Assembly (NCBI GenBank): GCA_017483465.1
Contig: JAFUWN010000076.1
Location: 110,345 to 174,344, forward strand
DNA: 64,000 bases
Direction: 5' to 3'
DNA from: Oscillospiraceae bacterium
GTDB lineage: Bacteria; Bacillota; Clostridia; Oscillospirales; Ruminococcaceae
Below the pieces are notes generated by a model, which was not told the origin of the DNA, ran no database searches, and saw only the letters and a program-made list of their open reading frames with translations. The position numbers and the translations under genes are program-made. The first letter of the stretch is position 1. Every line of letters begins with the position of its first letter. This document shows positions 52,349 through 62,400 of the stretch, one piece after another.

Positions 52349-54604
52349 ATGAAAAGAAAATCACTCGCTCTGGTTCTTGTGCTGTTTTTACTGACATCCG
52401 GCTGCGGTCAGGTTCCGGAAGATTCCGGGCTGATGACTCCCAAGTCAGAAACTTCCGCTCCGGAAGAATCCGCCGCTTCTCAGGCGGAGACTTCTGCACA
52501 GCTTCAGGCTGAAACCGGCACACCGGAAGAACCGGAAGTCATTCCGCTGAGTGTTACCTATCTGCCAAGACCTTCGCTGATTACCGACAGTTTCAAACCC
52601 GAGGAAATTACGGTTCTGCCCGTTGTGAGCTATCATAAGCCGGCCGCAGGTCTGTCCGATATTGATACAGAGGGCTTCTGGCTGAATGAACAACAAACGG
52701 CTCTGATTGAGAAAAACGGCTTTGTTTTGTCGGAAAGCTATACGGACGAATTCTTTCAGGTCTATGAATCCAACCGCTATGCCCTGAAAGCCAATTATGT
52801 CACTGTCGATTCCATGATGCATACGTATCATCTTTATTTTTCCCATCTGCTGAAAAAAATCGAAAAAGAGCATTTATATGACCAGATGGCTCAGATTTCG
52901 GAACAGATGATGCAGACCGCACAAATGCATTATCAGAGTTTGCAGGGAACCGAATGGGAAGAAGCCGCTAAAACCGAGCTTGCTTTCTTTGCAGTTGGTG
53001 CCGCACTGCTCAAGCCGGAAACGCCTGTTCCGGCTGCCGTCTCTGCCGAAGCCGGTGAGGAACTGGCCCGTGTTTCTGCCGCCGAGGGCATTGATTACAG
53101 CAGTATCATCCCGGATTTGATGGAGGATTATACTCAGTATAAGCCCCGTGGCTATTATGACGAATCGGACAAGCTCAAACGCTATTTCAAAGCCATGATG
53201 TGGTACGGCCGTATCGGATTCCGGCAGGACAATGATATGCTCAACCGTGCCGCTGTGCTGATTACTATGGGTATGCAGGGCGAAGCTCTCGAAGAATGGG
53301 AACAGGTCTATGCTGTGACTTCTTTCTTTGCCGGAGTTTCGGATGATATCGGCTACTGCGAACTCCGGCCGCTGATTACGGCTGTTTACGGAGATACTTC
53401 CGATGTAACGGCTCTGGTCGGAAAAGATGACCTGTGGTCATCGTTCTGTCAGGCCTGTGCCGAACTGCCTGCACCGGCGATCAATTCGATTCCTGTACCG
53501 GAATCGGTTTCGGATGAAGAACACGATGCCGCACAGAAAGGCTTCCGCTTCATGGGGCAGAGATTCTCGATTGATGAAGCTTGTTTCACACAGCTTGTTT
53601 ACCGGCAGCTTGGTGAAAGCTCTTCCGGTGAAAAGAGACTGCTGCCGAATGCCCTTGATTTTCCGGCTGCACTCGGTTCGGATACGGCTCTTGCCTATGC
53701 CAGAGCAGAGGGTGCAGATGCGTATCCGGATTATGAAGAGCATATCAATGCTCTGAGACAGACTGTCAAAGACGCTCCCTATTCTGAATGGAATTCGACA
53801 TTGTATTCTTCCTGGATTTATACGCTCATGCCTGTTCTGGAAGAAAAAGACGAATCCTATCCGGAATTCATGCGGTCGGAAGCCTGGCATAAAAAAGCTC
53901 TGGTTTCGTTTGAAGGCAGCTATGCGGAACTCAAACATGATACCATTCTGTATTCCAAACAGATCATGGGCGAAATGGGCGGCGGTGAAATCGAATGGAA
54001 AGACGACAGAGGCTATGTCGAAGCCGAACCGGAAGTCTTCTCCAGATTATATACCCTCGTGGATGCCATGTCCTTTGGCCTGGCAAGCTACGGGCTTCTT
54101 GATCAGGCAGATCAGCAGAATTTACAGATTCTGAAAGATCTTTCCGGTCAGCTGAAAACGATCACCGTCAAGGAACTCTCCGGCGAACTGCCGACCGATC
54201 AGGAATTTGATTTAATCCGTACTTACGGCGGACAGCTCGAACATTTCTGGGAAGAAGTCATGAATGCCGAATATCCCGATGAAAGCTATCATGAACCGAT
54301 GAATCATCCCTGTCCGGTTGTGGCAGATATTGCCACTGATCCGAACGGCAGCTGCCTCGAAGTCGGAACCGGAAAGCCTATGGAAATTATTGTAGTCATA
54401 GAAGTTGACGGTGTGATGAAACTGGCTTCCGGCTCGGCTTACTCGTTCTATCAGTTCACCCAGCCGATCAGCGACCGCCTGACAGATCAGGAATGGCGTG
54501 ATCTTCTGAATAATAACAAGTATGATAATCCGGGCGACACCAGAACCCAGACACCCTGGTGGTATTCTGATATTGTCTATGAATATATGCCCTATTATTA
54601 TTAA
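52349..54604 (+). CDS. DUF3160 family lipoprotein, 751 aa
   Basis: Lipoprotein signal with lipobox LTSGC (Cys near residue 19), then a Ser/Glu/Ala-rich spacer to about 65. The DUF3160 body has YESNRYALKANYVTVDSMMHTYHLYFSHLLKKIE (near 145-180), ARAEGADAYPDYEEHINAL and the C-terminal part KPMEIIVVIEVDGVMKLASGSAYSFYQF. Function of the family is unknown; it is found on the outside of Gram-positive and other bacteria. First gene of a probable operon of envelope proteins. Confidence 0.85.
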   Translation: MKRKSLALVLVLFLLTSGCGQVPEDSGLMTPKSETSAPEESAASQAETSAQLQAETGTPEEPEVIPLSVTYLPRPSLITDSFKPEEITVLPVVSYHKPAAGLSDIDTEGFWLNEQQTALIEKNGFVLSESYTDEFFQVYESNRYALKANYVTVDSMMHTYHLYFSHLLKKIEKEHLYDQMAQISEQMMQTAQMHYQSLQGTEWEEAAKTELAFFAVGAALLKPETPVPAAVSAEAGEELARVSAAEGIDYSSIIPDLMEDYTQYKPRGYYDESDKLKRYFKAMMWYGRIGFRQDNDMLNRAAVLITMGMQGEALEEWEQVYAVTSFFAGVSDDIGYCELRPLITAVYGDTSDVTALVGKDDLWSSFCQACAELPAPAINSIPVPESVSDEEHDAAQKGFRFMGQRFSIDEACFTQLVYRQLGESSSGEKRLLPNALDFPAALGSDTALAYARAEGADAYPDYEEHINALRQTVKDAPYSEWNSTLYSSWIYTLMPVLEEKDESYPEFMRSEAWHKKALVSFEGSYAELKHDTILYSKQIMGEMGGGEIEWKDDRGYVEAEPEVFSRLYTLVDAMSFGLASYGLLDQADQQNLQILKDLSGQLKTITVKELSGELPTDQEFDLIRTYGGQLEHFWEEVMNAEYPDESYHEPMNHPCPVVADIATDPNGSCLEVGTGKPMEIIVVIEVDGVMKLASGSAYSFYQFTQPISDRLTDQEWRDLLNNNKYDNPGDTRTQTPWWYSDIVYEYMPYYY

Positions 54605-55178
54605 GCATGTTTTGCTTGTGCCGGCGGCTGCTGCCGTGTTCTGGTTCTGCGGCGGTCTGCTGACACATACCGAGGTGCTTCTCCGGAAAGTGCCGTCCTG
54701 GGTGCGTTTGCAGGAACAGCAGGGAAGTGCCTCGTTCCGTACCGGAACCGGAACAGAAACAGTCGCTTATTGTCTGAAAAACGGTTCGTTTTCGCTTCTG
54801 GATTCTGCCGGACAGAAATTATATCAGTCCGATGCCGACTGGCTCGTCGCAGACTGCTTTTTCTGTGATATTGATCATAATCAGACGGAAGATGTCGTTC
54901 TGCATGTCTGGAAAGGCGGAAGCTTCGGACAGTATCAGCCTTTCTGGAGAGAACAGGATGATAAATCGGCCTATTCCGAACACCTGTTTATTTATGACTG
55001 GAATCTCTCCAGAAATGACAGACTCCAGCCGAAATGGATGTCCTCGGCCATGCCTGTCAGCGGAGAATCCGTCTCGATTGACCAGGACGGTGTGTTCTGC
55101 ATTACCGCTCCGGACGGCAGCCGGACTTTCTGGAAATGGGAAGGCTGGGGGCTGGTTCTGGATGAAAACAAAAAATAA
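54579..55178 (+). CDS. Membrane-anchored protein, 199 aa
   Basis: One N-terminal membrane segment (about 10-27, HVLLVPAAAAVFWFCGGLL) followed by an extracytoplasmic beta-rich domain. The domain contains CFFCDIDHNQTEDVVLHVWKGGSFGQYQPFW, an Asp-rich turn like those of FG-GAP/VCBS repeats, and a terminal TFWKWEGWGLVL. The start is uncertain. The ATG at 54579 overlaps the DUF3160 gene by 26 bp and gives a sensible anchor. The ATG at 54607 is out of frame. Probably works with the DUF3160 lipoprotein. Confidence 0.72.
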   Translation: MNICPIIIKHVLLVPAAAAVFWFCGGLLTHTEVLLRKVPSWVRLQEQQGSASFRTGTGTETVAYCLKNGSFSLLDSAGQKLYQSDADWLVADCFFCDIDHNQTEDVVLHVWKGGSFGQYQPFWREQDDKSAYSEHLFIYDWNLSRNDRLQPKWMSSAMPVSGESVSIDQDGVFCITAPDGSRTFWKWEGWGLVLDENKK

Positions 55179-55191
55179 TGGAGGAATTAGC

Positions 55192-57006
55192 GTGAGAAAA
55201 AACTTTGTCAGAAATCTGATGTTTTGTATGCTGCTCGGAAGTGTGTGTGCTTTTTCTGCCGGCTGCGGCGGAGAAGCCGAATCGCTTTCGTTCTTTCCTG
55301 TTGCCTCACTCCCGGAAGAACTGAAAGAAACTTTTCCGGAAAATTTACAGGTGGAAAATACCGTTGTCCGGTCAAATGCTGTTCCGGATGACCTTGCGGC
55401 AAAAACAAATGAAATTCTGATGCAGAACCGGTTTGAAGTCTGCTTCGACAGCACAACCGGCTGTTTTATGGAGTATGCAAATCTGCATGAAACCAATCCG
55501 CAGGATGATGCGTATCAGATTTTTGCTAAGACAATGAAATCTTTCCGTGATACGTTCGAGTCTGCCAAGGCCTATCAGACCTATACGCTCCAGGCAGACC
55601 CGGCAGACAGTGAAAGAAATCTGAACTGGTTCGTTTTTCCGGAGAATGTATTCATGAATTTCAATCAGATTTCGACATATGCCAAAGGCAAAGGCAAGAT
55701 TCTTGAGGGTACCTGCCCCATGTCTATGTGGCTCGATCAGGTGCAGACAGGGCTTGCTTCTGATACGGATGATACCGTTTATGTGTATATCAGCGATCTG
55801 AACGAACAGAACGGCCTGCTTTCCACATGCGGAAAACAGCTGAAAGCTATGCTCGATGCCAATGCAGAAATGGATATGCTCCTGATGTCCTATTCACTGG
55901 AGTTCAAAGGGACTATTCATCTGCCGACTGCCGAAATCGAGGGCAATGATGCCGATCAGACACAGTCGAAAACGTTTGATGACTATGTGGACAGACAGTA
56001 TTATCTTGTAGCACTCGGCGACAGAGTCGCTTTGCAGGCACTGTGCAATTCTGTGAATCAGAATTTCAAAGAAGTGAATCTGACAACACAGGTTTTCATG
56101 TATCGTGATTTCTGCTATACAGAACAGGAAAAAGCCGCCCGTATGGCAGACGGCACACCCGCAGAACCGGATTTCCTGAAAAAATTCCCTCCGGAATTTT
56201 CCGTGCTCGACAGTGCCGGCAATGTTATCGGAGAAGAAGCTCCGCCGCAGCCGGAAGAAACACCCGCTCCGCCTGCGGAAGATGATCTGCTCGGCGGCCG
56301 CAAGGAAGATGCCGGCCTCACGGGAGGAAATCCGTCAGGCACACCGCTGGCCAATCTGGAACTCTGCAGCGATCCGGCCGTATTGTTCTCGGAACCGGCG
56401 ACCGGTTCGGTATATGCTTACCGGAATCTTGTACCTTCGATGGGCAGCCGGGATGCGGAAATTGCATTCCGTCTGGAAAACAGTTCTGTCTATCATCTGG
56501 ATACGAATGCCATGAAGCTTTATGTCTATCAGCCTGCCACCGCAGCTGATGATCTTCAGGGCGGCGGTCAGGAGGGCGGCTGGATTGCCTCGGATGCGGC
56601 TTCTCTGGCAGATATGAAAATTTCTGTTTCCGCAGAAGAAGAATCTGTCAGAATCCGTCTGGAAGATTCCCTCGCCAATACCAGAACCCCTGTTCTGGCT
56701 GTCAGCATTCCCGTGACGGCGGCTTATACACAGGAGAATACCGAAAAGAAAATCCAGACCGTTTCCGAAGAGTTTCAGAATCTGATTCGCACCTGTCAGG
56801 TTCCCGTGCCGGGAAATGATGTCGAAACCTATACAAAAACATATGATTTTGACAGCTTCATGGATAAACTGACAGGCTATAAAGCGATTCTCGATTCCGG
56901 TCAGAATCCTCTGGAGGAACTGACTTCCAAACCCGAAACAGCAGAATTTCTCGATACTGTAGACAGACTGAATATCATCATTTCTGCGGATGAAAGAAAT
57001 TCCTGA
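55192..57006 (+). CDS. Large lipoprotein, 604 aa (GTG start)
   Basis: Starts with GTG at 55192, 7 bp after GGAGG. The signal has lipobox SAGC (Cys near 23). The ordered part (about 30-340) is mixed alpha/beta with GKILEGTCPMSMWLDQVQTGL, DTVYVYISDLNEQNGLLSTCGKQLKAML and FDDYVDRQYYLVALGDRVALQAL. A Pro/Glu-rich stretch lies near 345-375. A C-terminal beta domain and helical end follow. The VYISDLNEQNGLL piece resembles VWA-like folds but no complete metal site is seen. Family not recognised. Same operon as the DUF3160 gene. Confidence 0.8.
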   Translation: MRKNFVRNLMFCMLLGSVCAFSAGCGGEAESLSFFPVASLPEELKETFPENLQVENTVVRSNAVPDDLAAKTNEILMQNRFEVCFDSTTGCFMEYANLHETNPQDDAYQIFAKTMKSFRDTFESAKAYQTYTLQADPADSERNLNWFVFPENVFMNFNQISTYAKGKGKILEGTCPMSMWLDQVQTGLASDTDDTVYVYISDLNEQNGLLSTCGKQLKAMLDANAEMDMLLMSYSLEFKGTIHLPTAEIEGNDADQTQSKTFDDYVDRQYYLVALGDRVALQALCNSVNQNFKEVNLTTQVFMYRDFCYTEQEKAARMADGTPAEPDFLKKFPPEFSVLDSAGNVIGEEAPPQPEETPAPPAEDDLLGGRKEDAGLTGGNPSGTPLANLELCSDPAVLFSEPATGSVYAYRNLVPSMGSRDAEIAFRLENSSVYHLDTNAMKLYVYQPATAADDLQGGGQEGGWIASDAASLADMKISVSAEEESVRIRLEDSLANTRTPVLAVSIPVTAAYTQENTEKKIQTVSEEFQNLIRTCQVPVPGNDVETYTKTYDFDSFMDKLTGYKAILDSGQNPLEELTSKPETAEFLDTVDRLNIIISADERNS

Positions 57007-57038
57007 ATTTATATTATTTTCAAAAAGGAGAATCAATC

Positions 57039-57530
57039 ATGGGTACTGTAAGCAAAAGGACAGAAAAAAAACGCAAAGAGGCATTTGCTGTCGGAATCGT
57101 GGCATTGATTGTGCTGACGATTATCTGCTATGTCATCGGCTGTGTGATCTCGCAGTCAGATAGTTTTTATTTAAAAACAGGCATTAACATGAATCTGAAA
57201 GTTTACGGCGTGAGATATTTTATTCAGATTCTGAGCATACTGGCTCCGGTAATCATGTACAGCGTTGCCTATCACGGCTATGCAGACAGAAGTGAAACAG
57301 AATATTCTTTTGTAAAAACAGACGGGGGAAAGCCCTATGTATATTCCGGATGGACTGTAAAAGCTGTCATCGCCGGTGTGCTGGCGGCTGTGCTGGCATT
57401 TGTGATCTATCTGATTGCGTTCGGCGGCACAATGGTACTGATCAAGCCTCTGCTGCTGTGGATCTGGCTTTTGCAGGCAGTTCTGAGCGTAGTTGTATTT
57501 TTCATTCCACAGTGCAAGCCCCTTGTCTGA
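57039..57530 (+). CDS. Four-TM membrane protein, 163 aa
   Basis: A basic N-terminus (KRTEKKRKE) is followed by TM segments near 15-37, 54-72, 102-125 and 131-154. A polar loop at about 75-100 (RSETEYSFVKTDGGKPYVYSGW) should be cytoplasmic or external. Family not recognised. Strong AAGGAG ribosome site; 32 bp after the lipoprotein gene and 35 bp before the tubulin-like gene, so it may link the two clusters to the membrane. Confidence 0.78.
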   Translation: MGTVSKRTEKKRKEAFAVGIVALIVLTIICYVIGCVISQSDSFYLKTGINMNLKVYGVRYFIQILSILAPVIMYSVAYHGYADRSETEYSFVKTDGGKPYVYSGWTVKAVIAGVLAAVLAFVIYLIAFGGTMVLIKPLLLWIWLLQAVLSVVVFFIPQCKPLV

Positions 57531-57565
57531 AATATGATAAAAAATAAGCAAGAAAGGAAAAATCT

Positions 57566-59410
57566 ATGCAGTTCTATGTTAATTTATGGGGCGGAGAAGG
57601 ATTCCTGACAGCGGCTTCTCTGCTGGCAATGACTTCCATCGGCATGTTTGACGGCCTCACAGATGCTTCCGGCCAGCCGATCGAGCTTCATTATCGCTGT
57701 CTCGATTTTGCAACAAAATCTCCTGATGATCAGAGACAGAAAACGCTGTATGACAGCTATTCCGGATATTTTGAAATGATCTTCGGCCATCCTGCCAACA
57801 GTGTGTTCTGTGATCCGATTACGATCAGCGGTGTGACACATTTTTCGATTCCGCCTACACTCGAAGGCAAGTTCGGCAGCAAGGAAAATCTGGCGATCGG
57901 CTGCGAAGAAACTGATATGATTCTGGATATCACAAGCGGTATCTACGGCAAGCCCTGGGTCGGTGAGACATATCATTCAGATTCTAATTTTCATAATTTA
58001 TATACTTCGGCTTCCGGGAATATTCTGGTTGCCAACTGCGGCGGCTATAAGGGCGGCGGTACGGCGGCTACGTTTATTTATCTTGAAAACGGGTTTAATA
58101 TCAAGCAGGCAAACCCGAATGTCAACGGTGTTGAGAGATTTACCGTCATTGCAGGGCCTTCTACAGAATTTTATCATATGACACAGATTCCCAATAATGT
58201 CTATGACGGCATGGGTGTGAATCTGGAAATTGATCTGTTTGATATTCCGAATGTGATTCAGAAACTTGAAAATCTGGTGATCTCCGGAGCAAATGCCTCG
58301 GTACATCAGGCAAATATTGATTTCCTCAAGAAAGAATATGAACGCATCAAGAGTCCGGAACATGATTACAGAAATCTTGACCCGAAATATTATATGGCAA
58401 GATTTATCGACAGAATCCGTTCAGATACTTCCCTCGGCCATGTGAATGCGAATTTTATCAATATCAAGCCGAATCCTGTGTTTGAAAACGGTACGTATCA
58501 TTATGATCAGACAAGTACCGAATTCCAGCCGGACAGCCAGTCCCATCAGCTGCATATCACCAATCTGCAGAATGCCGTGACATTGCAGGAAATCGCACTG
58601 AATCACGGAAAATACAACGGCGGCGATTTCTATACATTCTGTTCTCCGTTTACGGAAAAATATACGATTGACAGCGTATTCCTGCCGGATGATGCCAAGA
58701 AATTCTACAGATTCCTGATCTTCAGCGTGATCGTGACAAAATATCTCTACAGCTATTTTGATGATATTAAAAAGCCCGGTGCAGATGATATGCTCGTAAA
58801 ATGGGCAAAAGAAATCAATTCCGGCGGCTGGAAGCGTGCTCTTAACCCCAATACGCCGGAGGGCAGCATGAATATCACGTTTGCAACGACTGTTAAAAAT
58901 ATGATGGCCGACCTCGCCTGCCAGTATATCCGCCCTGTGCTGGATGTCTTCATGGATATCGAGAACACTTCTCCGGATGTCGAATTCTTCTCCCGGCAGA
59001 CCATCGCCGGTACTGTACTTTCAGACGGTCTGTACGGTGTTGTCAACGGCCTGATTAATAATATTGTTCCGGGTGTGAGCAATTCTGTCGTACCGATCGA
59101 AGATCCGAAGGCCATCAAGTCCGAAACGGAAAATATCCTTGCGGCCGTGCTGATGGGAAAAGAAGGCTATCCGAACAATTTTGCCCAGACTCTCGCCATG
59201 ATTCAAGGCACTGTCGGTTCACGCACGGATTTCCTGTCCAAATATCTGACAGAATTTCCGACTTTCGGCAATTTCACAGGCATTCTCTTTGCCAAGCACT
59301 GGGTATGGGACGGAGCTGTGAACGAAGCCAATCTCCAGGAAAAAGCACAGGAATACTGCAAGCAGATCATCAGCTATACTTACGGAAAAATCCAGAAAGA
59401 ACTGATCTGA
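57566..59410 (+). CDS. Putative tubulin-like GTPase family protein, 614 aa
   Basis: The start MQFYVNLWGGEGFLTAASLL has a Gly-rich loop after a first strand (G9-G12). A second strand ends in an Asp (HYRCLDFA, near 42-49). A further Gly loop, NCGGYKGGGTAATFIYL (157-173), follows a hydrophobic strand. This spacing and order recall the T1 and T4 (GGGTG) loops of tubulin/FtsZ and the bacterial tubulin-like families. The remainder is long and helical. A paralog begins at 63794. The assignment is my inference from motifs only; a Rossmann-type nucleotide-binding protein of another kind is the main alternative. Cytoplasmic; SD GAAAGGA. Confidence 0.45.
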   Translation: MQFYVNLWGGEGFLTAASLLAMTSIGMFDGLTDASGQPIELHYRCLDFATKSPDDQRQKTLYDSYSGYFEMIFGHPANSVFCDPITISGVTHFSIPPTLEGKFGSKENLAIGCEETDMILDITSGIYGKPWVGETYHSDSNFHNLYTSASGNILVANCGGYKGGGTAATFIYLENGFNIKQANPNVNGVERFTVIAGPSTEFYHMTQIPNNVYDGMGVNLEIDLFDIPNVIQKLENLVISGANASVHQANIDFLKKEYERIKSPEHDYRNLDPKYYMARFIDRIRSDTSLGHVNANFINIKPNPVFENGTYHYDQTSTEFQPDSQSHQLHITNLQNAVTLQEIALNHGKYNGGDFYTFCSPFTEKYTIDSVFLPDDAKKFYRFLIFSVIVTKYLYSYFDDIKKPGADDMLVKWAKEINSGGWKRALNPNTPEGSMNITFATTVKNMMADLACQYIRPVLDVFMDIENTSPDVEFFSRQTIAGTVLSDGLYGVVNGLINNIVPGVSNSVVPIEDPKAIKSETENILAAVLMGKEGYPNNFAQTLAMIQGTVGSRTDFLSKYLTEFPTFGNFTGILFAKHWVWDGAVNEANLQEKAQEYCKQIISYTYGKIQKELI

Positions 59411-59450
59411 TCAGTTTTATTATATTTTTATTATATAGAAGGTGGAAAAA

Positions 59451-62400
59451 ATGCCAATTATTGCAAATATCAATACAATGGGTACTGCACCGGACAGGTT
59501 CATGAAAATCGCAAATAACAACGTACAGTATGTACAGTTCCTGAACACGGTGTTCCAGAACGGTATCGACACCGGCGGAAGTGACCATTTTATGAGTTCT
59601 TTCAGCGATATTGACAATATCGCCAATATGTATGCCAACGGTATGCCGGTGCCTACTGTGATCGGAAAAATCCAGCAGTCCCCGAATGTTTACAGATGGC
59701 TGCTTGCTGTGATGTGTGCCTTTATCTACGGCTATGACGATCAGAATGCCCTGGGCGTGGAAAACGTTCCGTTTGAACAGGTGCAGCCGACCGGTGCTGT
59801 TGTGCCGATTCCGAACAGATCTTTTCTGAATATCTGGAAGCATAAATTTGATGTTCCCGGCGGCAATGACAATGATGATCCGGCTCTGCCGAACCAGGCC
59901 GATAATCAGCACGGTGTGAATCTGATTACGTTCCGGACAGGGCATGACTATCCGGATGTACTGGGCTGTTTCTCCAGGAGATATTTTGTGATTCCCCTGA
60001 AAGAACATAATCTGACAACATATAATCCGACAAAATGGAAAGTCAAATACAATGATCTGTGCAGTACGGCTCCGACATCACTGGCAGAAATCAACAGTCA
60101 GCTGAATATCCGGCAGAAAGTGCTTCTGAAATTAAGTGCCAATGCGATCGGTGCGATGGTAGGTGTTTCCCAGCCGTTACAGCTGGTACAGGCTGTCATC
60201 AATCACTGTATCAGTACGGATGGCATTGTTCTGAATGGTCTTGCTGTTCCGAGTATCGGCAAAGTCTGCGGCATTGATTTTTATAAAATTCAGGATACAA
60301 TTGATCTGGATTATCTGCTTTCTGACAGACTGTTCCTCGGTGTGGAGAACGGCAGTTATCACGCTCTGTACCCGATGACGGATAATCTGATCAGCGGTCT
60401 TGTCAGCGGAATTTGCAGCGTACAGGACATGCAGCTGCATGTTGTGCCGGATGCCGCTAATCCGAGTACCATTTCTTCTGCGGATATTACGTTTAATTAC
60501 AGTTCTGAATTTGTCTTTGTTCCGAATCCGCTTTCCGGTCTGACGACAGTATTCAAGATTCCGTATGCCGTACCCCAGAAGAAAGAATATCCTCTCAGTC
60601 GGATTCGCTGCATTACCGGTATGCATACGCTCTGCATGTACCCGAATCTGCCTGTTAATTACGAAGACAGATGTACACAGTATACGTATCTGAGCTGTGA
60701 TGAATCTGTGATCATGCGGCAGCCTCTGCCCGGAATTGACAGTGTGAACCTGGAAACAGGCGTGTTCATGGGTGTGATTGACAACACAGGTGTCAGGAAA
60801 GTGATTATCGACCGGAAAAGTGATGCTCCGAAAAATACTGTGATCAATAACATGACCTGCAATATCTATACCAAAGCCGCTGTCAAGCCGGAACATTTTA
60901 TTGAAGTCTGCGATCAGCTCGCCAGCAGCTGCGGCTATCTTCTGAATATGCAATTGAATAACGGCCAGAACATTCCGGCTCTGCTGACTGACGGCATACC
61001 TGTGCAGATTACTTTCAATGCTCCGCAGGCAAATACTATAGAAGATATGTATGCTTATGTCGATTTCGGCAGCAGTTCCAGCTGTATGAAATTCAAGTTC
61101 GGCACAAGCGGCAATCTGAGCAGTACGATCGTAAATGATCAGTGTACACTTCGTATGCTGCTGCTGGATTATGCCGAGGCAGATTTCACTATGCTGTACA
61201 GATTTATTCTGAATCATCCGGCAGAAAATACGTTTGTGAATTTCCCGTCAGTATCTTCTGTTTATAATTCCACTCTGGGAGCAGAAGGGGATTATTATAT
61301 CTATCATACTTCGTTCATGCCGATTGTACAGACACTCAGTGACTATGCAACCGCCAATGTAGATACGAATGTCAGCAACAAGACACAGCTTGCTGTGCCT
61401 GCCGGTGCAGCAGAAGTCAGCCCGAATATTATTATTAACAATCTTTGTTATATTATCGCCTGCAATGCCGTTGCAAAAGGCTGTACCACAGCATATATTG
61501 TTCCCTCGATTCCCAGCAAGGAATATCTGGGTTCTCTGAGCAGTATCTGGGACAGTGCCATTGTCAATATGCAGAATGTCTTCCCAAGTCTCCAGATGAA
61601 AAATGTTCTGCATACAAAAGATTATCGTTATCTTTATGAAAGCGTTGCTATTTCCAATGGTATTGTCGGCATTGCTCCCAACACGCTCCAGGTCAATATT
61701 GACATCGGTGACGGTACGACCGATATGGCCGCCATTATCGTCAACTCTATGAGTATCAGAAATATCTGCGGCTATTCTTCGATTGAATATGCCGGAAAGA
61801 ATCTGATCAAGACCGTCATCAAAGATATTATGAACAATGCCGCCAAGTCAACGGCAGAAGCCGTCTTCAAAGGCAGAATGGGCTATGGTTCTTCGGCATT
61901 CTCGCCGCTGAGCGGACATACTGCCGTTGAGCGTGATACCAAGGCGACCGACTTGCTCAATGACTTCTTTGATAATGAAACGCTTCGTAAAAAGCCCCGT
62001 AAAACATGGGAAAACCGTGTGCTTGATCTGCTTGCCGCCAGCAATATGGATGCCGGCATTGACCAGAAAATCGCCGCCAATTTCACAACACGCTATCTGG
62101 TCATGATGCCTGTGATCAAAGATTTTATCAAGACTTCCATCAAGATTGCCGGAGAACATTTCGTACCCGGTGTGACTTCCATCCGGATTCATTTCTATGG
62201 CGGTTCTGCAAAGGGTATTGATCTGCTGGATGTGATCGACGGCAGATATGTCAACACCAGAAAACTGATCGAAACTTATTTCCAGAAAGAACTTCAGCCC
62301 AATACTACCGTAGATGTTCCGCAGGGCAATGCCAAGCATACACTTCTGGACGGCCTGAATGCCCTTGACATCACACCGCTGGGCAATAACCAGTTTCAGC

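Noticed and set aside
54607-54640. ATG at 54607 as start of the anchored protein
   Set aside because: It is in another frame from the downstream coding region; the in-frame ATG at 54579 yields a proper membrane anchor.
55192-57006. Complete VWA domain in the 604-residue lipoprotein
   Set aside because: VYISDLNEQNGLL is suggestive, but no DxSxS metal site was found.
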